In this document: piece by piece, positions 1 through 8,509 of the stretch | Position numbering within the stretch: position 1 is the first letter of the stretch | Layout: every line of letters begins with the position of its first letter | The notes under the pieces: model-generated | Databases searched by the model: none | Told to the model about the DNA's origin: nothing | What the model saw: the letters and a program-made list of their open reading frames with translations, nothing else | Translations under genes and position numbers: made by a program | Assembly: GCA_009733745.1 (NCBI GenBank) | Contig: WNWL01000004.1 | Location: forward strand, 593,518-657,517 | Source: Oceanobacillus sp. HTM 045 | GTDB taxonomy: Bacteria; Pseudomonadota; Alphaproteobacteria; Rhodobacterales; Rhodobacteraceae | Reading direction: 5' to 3' | Length of the DNA: 64,000 bases

Positions 1-171
1 GATCGCGCCGTCGACCGAGACGGAAACGCCGCGGTCGATCTGGGGGGCGAGGCCCGGATGGGCCTCGGCCAGTGCGTTCAGCATGTCGCGGATGGTGCGG
101 GCCTCGACCTCGACCTCCTCCGCGCCGCCGGTGGCGGTGCGGAGGGAGCCCCAGATCTTCACCCGGACCAA
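1..171 (-). CDS. MoaD/ThiS-like ubiquitin-fold protein, partial
   Basis: Only the first 57 or so codons are visible; the 3' end lies beyond the window. The translation opens VRVKIWGSLR, then a stretch ending RTIRDMLNALAEAHPGL. This is the beta-hairpin plus helix pattern of the small MoaD/ThiS sulfur-carrier fold. The first possible start is TTG at 171, with a GGAGGG sequence inside the end of the upstream gene as ribosome binding site; GTG at 162 is an alternative. It starts 2 bp after the stop of the molybdenum-subunit gene, so it is almost certainly co-transcribed with the hydroxylase operon. MoaD-type proteins carry the sulfur used to make molybdopterin, so a dedicated cofactor-maturation role is a reasonable inference. 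The diagnostic C-terminal Gly-Gly cannot be checked here. Confidence 0.6.
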   Translation of the reverse strand, partial: MVRVKIWGSLRTATGGAEEVEVEARTIRDMLNALAEAHPGLAPQIDRGVSVSVDGAI

Positions 172-172
172 C

Positions 173-2410
173 TCAGCCCTCCAGCGCCTCGACGATGCGG
201 GGCGGCGACATCGGGATCTGCGTCATGCGCTTGCCGATGGCGTGGCTGACCGCGTTGGAGATCGCCGCCAGCGGCGGGACGATCGAGGTCTCGCCGACGC
301 CGCGCACGCCGTAGGGGTGGCCGGGGTTCGGCACCTCGACGATCACGGTGTCGATCATCGGCAGGTCGGAGGCGACGGGGATGCGGTAGTCGAGGAAGCC
401 CGCGTTCTGCAGCCGCCCGTCCTCGCCGTAGATGTACTCCTCGTTCAGCGACCAGCCGATGCCCTGCACCGCGCCGCCCTGGAACTGGCCCTCGACATAG
501 TCGGGGTTCACCGCCTTGCCGGCGTCCTGCGCGACGAGGTAGCGGAGCACCTTGGTGAAGCCGGTCTCGGGGTCGATCTCCACGTCCACGAGGTGGGTGG
601 CGAAGGAGACGCCGGCGCCGTCGGCGTTGCACTCGTAATGCCCGGCGATCGGGCCGCCGGTCTGCGACGAGACGGCGGCGATCTCGGCGAGGCTCATCGG
701 CGGGTGCTCGCCGGCATTCGGGCCGGCGGGCTTGGCGCAGCCGTCCTCCCACTCGACCGCGTCCTCCGGGATGCCCCAGATCGCGGCGGCGCGGCCGCAC
801 ATCTTCTTGATGGCGTCCTGCGCGGCCTTGATGGTGGCGAGGCCGACCGCGAAGGTCACCCGGCTGCCGTCGGTCACGTCGTTGTAGCCGAGCAGCGAGG
901 TGTCGGCGATGGAGCAGCGCACCCGGTCATAGGGGATGCCCAGCTCCTCGGCGCACATCTGGCTCATCGAGGCGCGGGAGCCGCCGATATCCGGGTTGCC
1001 GGTGGAAAGCGATACCGTGCCGTCCTCGTCGATGTTGAGCGAGACGCAGGTGTTGCCGCCGAAGTTGAACCAGAACCCGCAGGCGACGCCGCGGCCCTGG
1101 TTCGGGCCGAGCGGGGCGGTCCAGTTCGGGTGCGACTGCACGGCCTTCAGCGTCTCCTCCAGCCCGATCTTGGGATAGGTGACGCCGTAGGGCGAGAGCG
1201 TGCCCTCGTGGGCGCAGTTCCTGATCCGCACTTCGAGCGGGTCGAGGCCCAGTTCCTGGCAGAGCTCGTCGATCACGCTCTCGACCGCGTAGGCCGCCAT
1301 CGGCGCGCCGGGGGCGCGGTAGGCGGCCTGCTTGGGCCGGTTGGTGACCACGTCCCAGCCGATGGCCTGGACGTTCTCGAGGTCGTAGGGCGCGAATCCG
1401 GACATGGCGCCGAATTCCACCGGCGAGCCGGGGAAGGCGCCGCCCTGGTAGCGCAGCTCGGCCCGGCCGGCGGTGATCCGGCCATCCTTCGTCATGCCGA
1501 TCTTGCAGTCGATCGAGGTCGAGGCGGTCGGGCCGGAGGCGCGGAACACCTCCGAACGCTCCATCACCAGCTTGACCGGCTTGCCCGCCTTGCGGCTGAG
1601 CGCCAGCGCCACCGGCTCGATGAAGACGGTGGTCTTGCCGCCGAAGCCGCCGCCGATCTCGGACGCGGTGACGCGGAGGTCGGAGGCCTGCATCCCGAGC
1701 ATCCCCGCGCACATCGCGCGCACCGCGTACTGACCCTGGGTGCAGCACCAGAGATCGGCGCGGCCATCGCTGCCGTAGGAGGCGAGGCAGGCATGGGGCT
1801 CGATATAGCCCTGGTGCGCGGCCTCGGTGCGGAAGCTGCGCTCGATCACCTTGTCGGCCTGCGCGAAGCCCGCGTCCACGTCGCCGTGGCCGAACTCGTA
1901 GCGGCGCACCACGTTCTTCGGCGTGCCGGCGGGGACGCTCTCGTCCTGCGCGTCCTCGTGCAGTACAGGCGCGTCGGGCTTCATCGCCTCGTCGACGTCG
2001 GTGACGTGGGGCAGGACCTCGTAGTCCACCTCGATCAGCTTGAGCGCCTTGCGGGCGACGGCGGTGCTGATGGCGGCGACGGCGGCGACGGCGTGGCCGT
2101 CATAGAGCGCCTTGTCCTTCGCCATGCAGTTGACGAGGTTGTCGTCATCCGGCGCGTGGGCGGAGGCGAAGTCGGCGTAGGTGACCACGGCCTTCACGCC
2201 GGGCAGGGCCTCGGCCTTCGAGGTGTCGATGCCGTTGATCCTCGCGTGGGCGTGCGGCGAGCGCAGCACCTTGGCGATCAGCATGCCCGGCGCGGTCATG
2301 TCGGCGCCGAAGCGGGCGCGGCCGGTGACCTTGTCGATGCCGTCGGGCCGCGTCACGCGGTTGCCGACGACCTTGAAGTCGCGGTTGTGGAAACGGTCGT
2401 CGAGTGCCAT
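173..2410 (-). CDS. Xanthine dehydrogenase-family molybdenum hydroxylase, Mo-binding large subunit
   Basis: This 745-residue protein is the molybdopterin-binding subunit of a xanthine oxidase-family hydroxylase, which inserts water-derived oxygen into heterocycles, aldehydes or acyl-CoA thioesters. Visible family motifs are IGGGFGGK (residues 252-259), YRAPGAP (364-370) and a C-terminal GVGE whose Glu707 matches the catalytic base. The active-site loop is YRAPGAP and not the AYRCSFR of form I CO dehydrogenase, so CO oxidation is unlikely. The gene order FAD subunit, 2Fe-2S subunit, Mo subunit matches coxMSL-type operons; only 3 bp separate it from the iron-sulfur gene. The substrate cannot be read from the sequence. 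A neighbouring amidase and an FAH-family hydrolase would suit a nitrogen-heterocycle route, but that is inference. Confidence 0.9.
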   Translation of the reverse strand: MALDDRFHNRDFKVVGNRVTRPDGIDKVTGRARFGADMTAPGMLIAKVLRSPHAHARINGIDTSKAEALPGVKAVVTYADFASAHAPDDDNLVNCMAKDKALYDGHAVAAVAAISTAVARKALKLIEVDYEVLPHVTDVDEAMKPDAPVLHEDAQDESVPAGTPKNVVRRYEFGHGDVDAGFAQADKVIERSFRTEAAHQGYIEPHACLASYGSDGRADLWCCTQGQYAVRAMCAGMLGMQASDLRVTASEIGGGFGGKTTVFIEPVALALSRKAGKPVKLVMERSEVFRASGPTASTSIDCKIGMTKDGRITAGRAELRYQGGAFPGSPVEFGAMSGFAPYDLENVQAIGWDVVTNRPKQAAYRAPGAPMAAYAVESVIDELCQELGLDPLEVRIRNCAHEGTLSPYGVTYPKIGLEETLKAVQSHPNWTAPLGPNQGRGVACGFWFNFGGNTCVSLNIDEDGTVSLSTGNPDIGGSRASMSQMCAEELGIPYDRVRCSIADTSLLGYNDVTDGSRVTFAVGLATIKAAQDAIKKMCGRAAAIWGIPEDAVEWEDGCAKPAGPNAGEHPPMSLAEIAAVSSQTGGPIAGHYECNADGAGVSFATHLVDVEIDPETGFTKVLRYLVAQDAGKAVNPDYVEGQFQGGAVQGIGWSLNEEYIYGEDGRLQNAGFLDYRIPVASDLPMIDTVIVEVPNPGHPYGVRGVGETSIVPPLAAISNAVSHAIGKRMTQIPMSPPRIVEALEG

Positions 2411-2413
2411 CGG

Positions 2414-2890
2414 TCAGGCTCCTCTCAGCTCGGCAGCGGTGTCCATCACCGCGCGGACGATCTTGTCGTAGCCGGTGCAGCGGCAGAGGTTGCCGGCCAG
2501 CCAGTAGCGGACCTCCTCCTCGGTCGGCTCCAGCGTGCGGTCGAGCAGCGCCTTGGCGGCGACCAGGAAGCCCGGGGTGCAGATGCCGCACTGGAGCGCG
2601 GCGTGGTCGAGGAACTTCTTCTGCACCGGGTGCAGCTCGTCGCCCTTGGCGACGCCCTCGATGGTGCCGATCTCGTGGCCCTCGGCCTCGGCGCCCAGCA
2701 TCAGGCAGGAGCAGACCAGCCGCCCGTCGACCGTGACGGAGCAGGCGCCGCAATCGCCGGTGCCGCAGCCTTCCTTGGTGCCGGTCATGCCGAGATGGTC
2801 GCGCAGGACGTCGAGCAGGGTTTCCTCCGGGCCGCAGAGGAACTCGGTCTCGTCGCCGTTGATCTTGGTGGTGACGTGGATCTGGCTCAT
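2414..2890 (-). CDS. Molybdenum hydroxylase 2Fe-2S subunit
   Basis: A 158-residue electron-transfer subunit. Four N-terminal cysteines (42, 47, 50, 62) have the plant-ferredoxin spacing C-x4-C-x2-C-x11-C. Four more (101, 104, 136, 138) form the second cluster of the helical domain in QCGIC and CRC. All eight ligands are present and the length is normal for the CoxS/NdhS class. It passes electrons from the molybdenum centre to the FAD subunit. The start is the ATG at 2890, which overlaps the stop of the FAD-subunit gene (ATGA), showing tight translational coupling. Longer upstream reading in this frame is antisense noise over the FAD gene. Confidence 0.93.
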   Translation of the reverse strand: MSQIHVTTKINGDETEFLCGPEETLLDVLRDHLGMTGTKEGCGTGDCGACSVTVDGRLVCSCLMLGAEAEGHEIGTIEGVAKGDELHPVQKKFLDHAALQCGICTPGFLVAAKALLDRTLEPTEEEVRYWLAGNLCRCTGYDKIVRAVMDTAAELRGA

Positions 2891-3747
2891 GCTTTCGCCC
2901 GTTCTGCTGCCTTGAGGGCGGCGCGCTTCGCGAGCACGCCGGCGACCTTGGTCCGGAATTTCACGGTGCCGCGCTTGTCGTCGATCGGGCTGCACGCCGT
3001 GGCGACGGCCTCGATCATCGCGGCGATGGCCGCGTCGTCGAGCGTGGTGCCGATGATCGCGTCCGCCGCGGCGGCGGCGTTGACCACGGTCGGGCCGACC
3101 GCGCCGAGCCCGATGCGCGCGTCCAGCACCTTGCCGGACGCATCGAGGCAGAGCGAGACGCCGGCGGAGACGACGGCGATGTCCATCTCGGTGCGCGGAA
3201 TGAAGCGCAGGTAGGCGTCGCCCGCGCGCTCGGGGCGGGCGGGCAGGCGGATCGCGGCGATCACGTCGCCCTTCTCCAGCCGGGTGCGGCCCGGGCCGAG
3301 GGGGATTTCCTCGACATAGACGTCGCGGGTGCCGGAGGGGCCGACCACCTCGGCGATGGCATCGGCGGCGATCATCGCCGGCACGCTGTCGGCGGCGGGG
3401 GAGCCGTTGCAGAGGTTGCCCGCCATAGTGCAGCGGCCCTGGACCTGGGTGGAGCCGATCAGCTCGACCGCCTCGACGATGCCGGGCCACGCGGCCTTCA
3501 GCTCCGCGTGCTCGCCCATCTCGGCGCCGGAGACCGCGGCGCCGATGCGCCAGCCGCCGTCATCGGTCCGGGTGATGTCCTTCGCACCGGGGATGCGCTT
3601 GATGTCGACGATGAGATCCGGCTCGACCAGGCCGGAGCGGAGCTGGACCAGCACGTCGGTGCCGCCCGCCAGTATCCGCGTCACGCCTGTCTCGCCTGCG
3701 AGAAGGCCGGATGCCTCCTCGAAGCTCGATGGGGCTTCGTACCGCAT
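2887..3747 (-). CDS. Molybdenum hydroxylase FAD-binding subunit
   Basis: A 286-residue FAD subunit of the CoxM type and first gene of the operon. The two flavin-binding signatures are visible: AGGTD (residues 27-31) and GNLCNGSPAAD (110-120). The C-terminal third has the usual CO_deh_flav_C pattern ending in an Ala/Lys-rich helix. The chosen start is ATG at 3747, giving the standard beginning MRYEAPSSFEEA; the frame is open to 3840 but that extension is Arg/Cys-rich and not family-like. Electrons from the iron-sulfur subunit leave through this flavin. The promoter must lie in the 221-bp gap shared with the divergent amidase gene. Confidence 0.92.
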   Translation of the reverse strand: MRYEAPSSFEEASGLLAGETGVTRILAGGTDVLVQLRSGLVEPDLIVDIKRIPGAKDITRTDDGGWRIGAAVSGAEMGEHAELKAAWPGIVEAVELIGSTQVQGRCTMAGNLCNGSPAADSVPAMIAADAIAEVVGPSGTRDVYVEEIPLGPGRTRLEKGDVIAAIRLPARPERAGDAYLRFIPRTEMDIAVVSAGVSLCLDASGKVLDARIGLGAVGPTVVNAAAAADAIIGTTLDDAAIAAMIEAVATACSPIDDKRGTVKFRTKVAGVLAKRAALKAAERAKA

Positions 3748-3968
3748 GTAGTGTTGTCCCGTTCCGAAAGACGCCTGAAGCGCGGCCGATTCCCGGCAGC
3801 ACCTCCGGCGCAGACTGTGGCATCGGGCGCGCCGCATCAAGCCCGGTCGGCCGCGCGATTTTCGCCCGGCCGCGGCGGAGGGGGCGCGGCCGGGTCGATT
3901 CCGGCCGTGCGGGCGGTGCGGGACCGGTCTATTCAGGGGGCTGATGCCGGGCGAAGGGGGCTGCCTTC

Positions 3969-5408
3969 ATGGACGACGCGACGACCGATCTTTGCTACCT
4001 GACCGCGACGGAGGCGCTGGCCGCCTTTCGCGGCGGCAGCCTGACGCCAAGCGCGCTGGTCGATGCGCTGATCGCGCGGATCGGCGAGGTCAACCCGGCG
4101 GTTAACGCGCTGGCGGACACCTATTTCGACGAGGCCCGGGAGCAGGCCCGCGCGGCGGACGCGGCCTATGCGGAGGGCCGGGCGGAGGGTGCGCTGCTCG
4201 GCGTGCCGGTGCTGGTCAAGGACGCCCAGCGGGTGAAGGGCAAGCGCACCACGCATGGCTCGCTCCTCTACATGGACGCAGAGCCGGACGCGATGTCGGA
4301 CCCGATGGTGGAGCGGCTGCAGGCGGCGGGCGCGATCATCCTCGCGCGGACGACGACGCCGGAATTCTGCATTTCCGGCGTCTGCCGCAGCCTCGCCTGG
4401 GGCAACACGGTCAACCCGTTCAACACCGGCTTCGGCACCGGGGGGTCCTCCGGCGGGTCGGGCGCGGCGCTTGCGGCGGGGTTCGCGCCGATCGCGACGG
4501 GGACGGATATCGGCGGGTCGATCCGCATTCCGGCGAGCTGCTGCGGGGTGGTCGGCTTCAAGCCGCCGCACGGGCGCAACCCGGACGGGCCGCCCGCGAA
4601 TTTCGACCGATACAACCATTGCGGCCCGCTGGCCCGCTCCATCGCCGACCTGGCGCTGGTGCAGGACGTGGTCTCCGGCGCGCATCCGCGCGACCATGAC
4701 AGCCTGCGCGAGCGGGTGGTGCTGCCGCGCGAGGCGGGGCGGCTCGACGGGGTGCGGATCGCCTTCTCGATGGATCTCGGCCACCGCCCGGTGGACGCGG
4801 AGGTGCGGCGGAACACCCTTGCCGCGCTGGAGCGGTTCCGGGTGCTGGGCGCGGAGGTCCGCGACGTGGACCTGCCCTGGACATGGGCCTGCGACACCGC
4901 CGCGACGCACTGGTACAACACGATGCACTTCCTCAGGCAGGCGGCCTGGGCGGCGGCGGCGCATGCCGACAGGCTGAACGACTACACCCTCGCCGCAGCG
5001 CGGGGCGTGGCGGCGACGACGATGGACGACGTGTCGCGCTCGTGGGAGATGCAGCACGCGATGTACCAGGATTTCGGCGCGGTGATGGAGGAGCACGACC
5101 TTTTCGTCTGCCCGACCCTGTCGGTGCCCGCCGTCCCGGCGGACCACGACCCGACCGCGCCGGGCTTCGAGATTGACGGGGTGGAGGTCGACGCGGAATA
5201 CGGCTGGGTGCTGACGCACCACTTCAACATGCTGCACAACTGCCCGGTCATGGCGGTGCCGAGCGGCTTCGCGGCGACCGGGGTGCCGACCGGCATCCAG
5301 ATCGTCGGGCGGACCTTCGACGACCCGGCGGTGTTCCGCGCCGCGCTGGCCTTCGAGCAGGATGCCGGGGGGTGGTTCAGGGACCGCGCGGGGCGGCCGG
5401 TGGTGTGA
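3969..5408 (+). CDS. Amidase-signature family hydrolase
   Basis: A 479-residue amidase of normal family length. The catalytic triad can be read directly: Lys84 in VKDAQ, cis-Ser160 in TGGSSGGSGAAL, and nucleophile Ser184 in GTDIGGSIRIP, with the canonical 24-residue Ser-Ser spacing. It hydrolyses a carboxamide to acid and ammonia; the substrate is not predictable. The sequence resembles GatA-like catabolic amidases but no gatB or gatC lies nearby, so a role in Gln-tRNA formation is unlikely. It is divergent from the molybdenum hydroxylase operon and could act on an amide made or used in the same pathway (inference). Confidence 0.9.
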   Translation: MDDATTDLCYLTATEALAAFRGGSLTPSALVDALIARIGEVNPAVNALADTYFDEAREQARAADAAYAEGRAEGALLGVPVLVKDAQRVKGKRTTHGSLLYMDAEPDAMSDPMVERLQAAGAIILARTTTPEFCISGVCRSLAWGNTVNPFNTGFGTGGSSGGSGAALAAGFAPIATGTDIGGSIRIPASCCGVVGFKPPHGRNPDGPPANFDRYNHCGPLARSIADLALVQDVVSGAHPRDHDSLRERVVLPREAGRLDGVRIAFSMDLGHRPVDAEVRRNTLAALERFRVLGAEVRDVDLPWTWACDTAATHWYNTMHFLRQAAWAAAAHADRLNDYTLAAARGVAATTMDDVSRSWEMQHAMYQDFGAVMEEHDLFVCPTLSVPAVPADHDPTAPGFEIDGVEVDAEYGWVLTHHFNMLHNCPVMAVPSGFAATGVPTGIQIVGRTFDDPAVFRAALAFEQDAGGWFRDRAGRPVV

Positions 5409-5453
5409 GGTGCCATCGAGGCCGGGTAAGAGAACGGCTCAAACCGATTCCCG

Positions 5454-5475
5454 CCGCACCGCCGGGGCGGTGCGG
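5454..5475. terminator. Hairpin between convergent amidase and phasin-like genes
   Basis: Perfect 10-bp inverted repeat CCGCACCGCC / GGCGGTGCGG with a 2-nt spacer. It lies in the 95-bp gap between two converging genes. There is no T-run, so it is a candidate bidirectional 3'-end structure and not a classical intrinsic terminator. Confidence 0.5.
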
Positions 5476-5503
5476 GGAAGGCGCCCCAGCGGCGCGGGGG
5501 CGG

Positions 5504-5839
5504 TCAGCTCTTTGGCGTCTCCATCGCCTCGGTCATGGCCTTCTGGCCGAGGGCCATGAGCTGCTTGGCCTCTTCCGTGTAGTTGTCGAGCGCCTCGCGA
5601 TAGAAGTCGCTCATCACCTGGAAGGCTTCCGCAGGGTCCTTGCACTTGCCGAGCCGCTGACCGGTTTCCATGTCGCGGTCGAGGCGGCGGCGGGTGAAGG
5701 CCAGAAGCTCCTCGTTGAAGGTCATCGCCGCCTTCATCATCCGCCCCTGGAGGTCGGTAAGTGCGGCGAGTTGCTGCTTGCCAAGCTCGGCGGCCTGGGC
5801 CGCGTCGGGCATGGCGCTGCGGGCTTCGTCCTTGGGCAT
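5504..5839 (-). CDS. Phasin-like small helical protein
   Basis: The protein is 111 residues from the ATG at 5839, which is preceded by GGAGA. It is predicted almost wholly helical: AAELGKQQLAALTDLQGRM, then a heptad-like segment containing FNEELLAFTRRRL and YREALDNYTEEAKQL. This is the pattern of phasin family proteins, which coat polyhydroxyalkanoate granules or act as small coiled-coil stress proteins. No PHA synthase or depolymerase gene lies in the window, so PHA association is not supported by context. The upstream open frame to 5977 adds a Cys/Arg-rich stretch that looks non-coding. An assignment as an uncharacterised helical protein is equally safe. Confidence 0.6.
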   Translation of the reverse strand: MPKDEARSAMPDAAQAAELGKQQLAALTDLQGRMMKAAMTFNEELLAFTRRRLDRDMETGQRLGKCKDPAEAFQVMSDFYREALDNYTEEAKQLMALGQKAMTEAMETPKS

Positions 5840-6151
5840 GGGGGTTCTCCAGTTTCCCTGTCGCATCTGCGAGCAGCGGCCGGAGGCGCCGGACTGGCGG
5901 CGGAACAGACACTGGGATACTCCGGCACGCTGGACGAGTATGCAGTGTCGCGCATCGGTCGCGTTGATGCAGGTCAATTCGCGGAAACGGTGCGCGGGAT
6001 TGGTTCCGGATCGTGCGCAAAGCGGCGGGGATGCTTACCGGATCTGCCCGCCGTACTTGCCCGCCACGCTTGCCCGCCGTACTTGCCCGCCACGCTTGCC
6101 CACGGAACCCTGCCGGGATAGGCCGGTGCATCAGCCGGAGGGAGCCCCGTC
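5840..6151. other. 312-bp intergenic region with a short tandem repeat
   Basis: Divergent spacer between the phasin-like gene (-) and the FAH hydrolase gene (+). It must hold both promoters, but no convincing -35/-10 pair is visible. Its one clear structure is the 13-bp tandem array at 6038-6102, annotated separately. No ORF with family character was found. Confidence 0.6.
6038..6102. repeat. Five tandem 13-bp units
   Basis: Five consecutive 13-mers: CCGGATCTGCCCG, CCGTACTTGCCCG, CCACGCTTGCCCG, CCGTACTTGCCCG, CCACGCTTGCCCA. Units 2-3 and 4-5 form a 26-bp higher-order duplication identical except for the last base. The array ends about 50 bp before the start of the FAH-family gene, in its promoter region. 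Confidence 0.85.
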
Positions 6152-6838
6152 ATGCCAGAATTCGTCATTCCCGCGCCGCCGCAGGCCTCGGTCGCCGTCC
6201 AGGGGTCGGAGGCGCGCTTCCCGGTGCGGCGCATCTTCTGCATCGGGCGCAACTACGGCGCCCATGCCCGCGAGATGGGCCATTCCGACCGTGAGCCGCC
6301 GTTCTTCTTCCTCAAGCCGGCGGATGCGCTGGTCGACGATGGCGGCACGGTGCCTTTCCCGCCGCTGACCTCGGAGCTGCATTTCGAGGTCGAGATGGTG
6401 GTGGCGCTGGGCGCGGGCGGGGCGGACGTGGCGCCGGAGGCCGCGCTCGGCCTCGTCTGGGGCGCGGGCGTCGGCATCGACCTCACGCGGCGCGACCTGC
6501 AGCAGGTCGCCAAGGACGCGCGCCGCCCCTGGGACGAGGGCAAGGGCTTCGACCACGGCGCGCCCTGCGGCCCGCTCCGGCCCATCGCCAACGTCTCCAG
6601 CCTGGAGGAGGGGCGGGTCTGGCTCGACGTGAACGGCGAGACCCGGCAGGACGGAAACCTGACCGAGCTGATCTGGCCGGTGGCCGACCTGATCGCCCAT
6701 GTCTCGCGCTCGATGCGGCTGGAGGCGGGCGACCTGATCTATACCGGCACTCCCGCCGGGGTCGGCCCCTGCGCGGCCGGCGACGTGCTCAAGGGCTATG
6801 TCGAGGGCGTCGGCAGCGTCGAGGTGACGATCGGCTGA
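6152..6838 (+). CDS. Fumarylacetoacetate hydrolase (FAH) family protein
   Basis: A 228-residue FAH-superfamily enzyme. The metal site is readable: Glu79 and Glu81 in LHFEVEM and Asp110 in GVGIDLTRRD. The loop DEGKGFDHGAP (128-138) is typical of fumarylpyruvate and maleylpyruvate hydrolase-like members, and RIFCIGRNY near residue 27 is the usual opening of the catalytic domain. Such enzymes cleave the C-C bond of 2,4-diketo acids or decarboxylate oxaloacetate. Its substrate is unknown. It follows the amidase and phasin-like genes and precedes the ABC importer, and could belong to a ring-degradation route with the upstream hydroxylase (inference). Confidence 0.85.
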   Translation: MPEFVIPAPPQASVAVQGSEARFPVRRIFCIGRNYGAHAREMGHSDREPPFFFLKPADALVDDGGTVPFPPLTSELHFEVEMVVALGAGGADVAPEAALGLVWGAGVGIDLTRRDLQQVAKDARRPWDEGKGFDHGAPCGPLRPIANVSSLEEGRVWLDVNGETRQDGNLTELIWPVADLIAHVSRSMRLEAGDLIYTGTPAGVGPCAAGDVLKGYVEGVGSVEVTIG

Positions 6839-6952
6839 GGCGGCGGGCCGGAGGGGCGTCTGAGGGAGTGCTGCGTCTCCCGGGTTTGACAACCGGCCTT
6901 TTGCACTGCACCAATTGAAGGTGGTCTGGGACAGGGCGGGGGCATCTCACGC

Positions 6953-8509
6953 ATGGACGGCGACGGTCGGGTGCTCCTCGAGGCAAGGGGAATCGGCAAG
7001 AGCTTCGGCGCCGTAAAGGCGAACGACGACGTGTCGCTGACCATCCGCGCCGGCGAGGTGCACGCGCTCCTCGGCGAGAACGGCGCCGGCAAGTCCACCC
7101 TCGTCAAGATGATCTACGGCGTGCTGCAGCCGGATGCGGGCGAGTTCCTGTGGGAGGGCAAGCCCGCCACGATCCGCTCGCCCGGTGCGGCGCGGGGGCT
7201 CGGGATCGGGATGGTGTTCCAGCACTTCTCGGTGTTCGAGGCGCTGACCGTGGCCGAGAACATCGCCCTGGCGCTGCCCGCCGAGCCGATGCGCGCGCTC
7301 TCCAAGCGGATCGAGGAGGTGAGCCGCGACTACGGCCTCGCCATCGACCCGCGCCGGTCGGTGCACACGCTGTCGGTGGGCGAGAAGCAGCGGGTGGAGA
7401 TCATCCGCTGCCTCTTGCAGGACCCGCGGTTGCTGATCATGGATGAGCCGACCTCGGTGCTGACCCACCAGGAGGCGGAGATCCTGTTCGGCGTGCTGCG
7501 CAAGCTCGCGGCGGAGGGCTGCGCGATCCTCTACATCTCGCACCGGCTCGAGGAGGTGGTCGCGCTCTGCTCGCGCGCCACGGTGCTGCGGCAGGGCAAG
7601 GTCGTCGCCGCCTGCGACCCGCGGCAGGAGACCGCCGCGTCGATGGCGGCGCTGATGGTCGGCGAGCAGGTCGCGGGCGTCGAGAAGCCCCCGGCGGAGG
7701 CGGTGGGCGGGCCGCGGCTGGTGCTCGATCACCTCACCCGCCCCGCGCCGACCGAGTTCGCGACGGCGCTGAAGGACATCTCGCTCAGCGTGGCGGGCGG
7801 CGAGATCGTCGGCATCGCCGGGGTCGCGGGCGAGGGGCAGGGCGAGCTGATGGACGCGATCACCGGCGAGGCGCGCACCGCGCCCGGCATGGTGGTGATC
7901 GACGGCAACCCGGTCGGCACGCGCGGGCCGACCGCGCGCCGCCGCCTCGGCGCGGCCTTCGTGCCGGAGGAGCGCAACGGCCACGCCGCGGTGGGCGCGA
8001 TGCCGCTGTCCGAGAACATCATCCTCAGCCACCACGCCGTCGCCGGGCTGGCGCAGGGCGGCATGCTGCGGCTCGGGCGGGCGCGGGACTGGTCGAAGCG
8101 CACCCGGGCCGAGTTCGACGTGCGCGCGGCGGCGGGCGACCCGGTGGCGGGCTCGCTCTCGGGCGGGAACCTGCAGAAATTCGTCGTCGGCCGCGAGATC
8201 CTGCGCGAGCCGGGCGTGCTGGTGGTGAGCCAGCCGACCTGGGGCGTTGACCCGGGCGCGGCGGCGGTGATCCGCCGGGCGCTGATCGGGCTGGCGGCGC
8301 GCGGCTCGGCGGTGCTGGTGATCAGCCAGGACCTGGAGGAGATCTTCGCCATCTGCGACCGGATCGCGGTGATCCACCGCGGCCATCTCTCCGAGCCGGT
8401 GCCGACCGCGGAGATGACGGCCGAGCGGGTCGGCCTGCTGATGGGCGGGGCGCATCCGGAACTGGACGAGGTCGATGCCGACGCGGCGGCCGGGGAGCCG
8501 GTGGCATGA
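6953..8509 (+). CDS. BMP-type ABC importer, double ATPase subunit (NupA/YufO-like)
   Basis: A 518-residue fused pair of ABC ATPase domains. The N-terminal half has an intact Walker A (GENGAGKS, 41-48), the signature-like LSVGEKQ and Walker B LLIMDEPTS. The C-terminal half has a degenerate P-loop (VAGEGQGEL), the signature LSGGNLQK and a weak Walker B (VVSQPTW). This intact/degenerate arrangement is normal for RbsA-like importers. It drives uptake for the two permeases that follow with 4-nt and 1-nt overlaps. The matching BMP-family binding protein is probably the gene at 11976. BMP-type systems mainly import nucleosides or purines. TTGACA at 6886-6891 is a possible -35 element upstream. Confidence 0.9.
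   Translation: MDGDGRVLLEARGIGKSFGAVKANDDVSLTIRAGEVHALLGENGAGKSTLVKMIYGVLQPDAGEFLWEGKPATIRSPGAARGLGIGMVFQHFSVFEALTVAENIALALPAEPMRALSKRIEEVSRDYGLAIDPRRSVHTLSVGEKQRVEIIRCLLQDPRLLIMDEPTSVLTHQEAEILFGVLRKLAAEGCAILYISHRLEEVVALCSRATVLRQGKVVAACDPRQETAASMAALMVGEQVAGVEKPPAEAVGGPRLVLDHLTRPAPTEFATALKDISLSVAGGEIVGIAGVAGEGQGELMDAITGEARTAPGMVVIDGNPVGTRGPTARRRLGAAFVPEERNGHAAVGAMPLSENIILSHHAVAGLAQGGMLRLGRARDWSKRTRAEFDVRAAAGDPVAGSLSGGNLQKFVVGREILREPGVLVVSQPTWGVDPGAAAVIRRALIGLAARGSAVLVISQDLEEIFAICDRIAVIHRGHLSEPVPTAEMTAERVGLLMGGAHPELDEVDADAAAGEPVA

Noticed and set aside
173..2410. Form I carbon monoxide dehydrogenase (CoxL)
   Set aside because: The gene order fits coxMSL, but the active-site loop is YRAPGAP and not AYRCSFR.
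83..3214. 1043-codon open frame antisense to the molybdenum hydroxylase genes
   Set aside because: Composition is Ala/Arg/Gly/Val/His-rich with no family signature. It mirrors the codon bias of the real minus-strand genes in high-GC DNA.
6038..6102. CRISPR array
   Set aside because: Units of 13 bp are directly adjacent, with no spacers and no cas genes.
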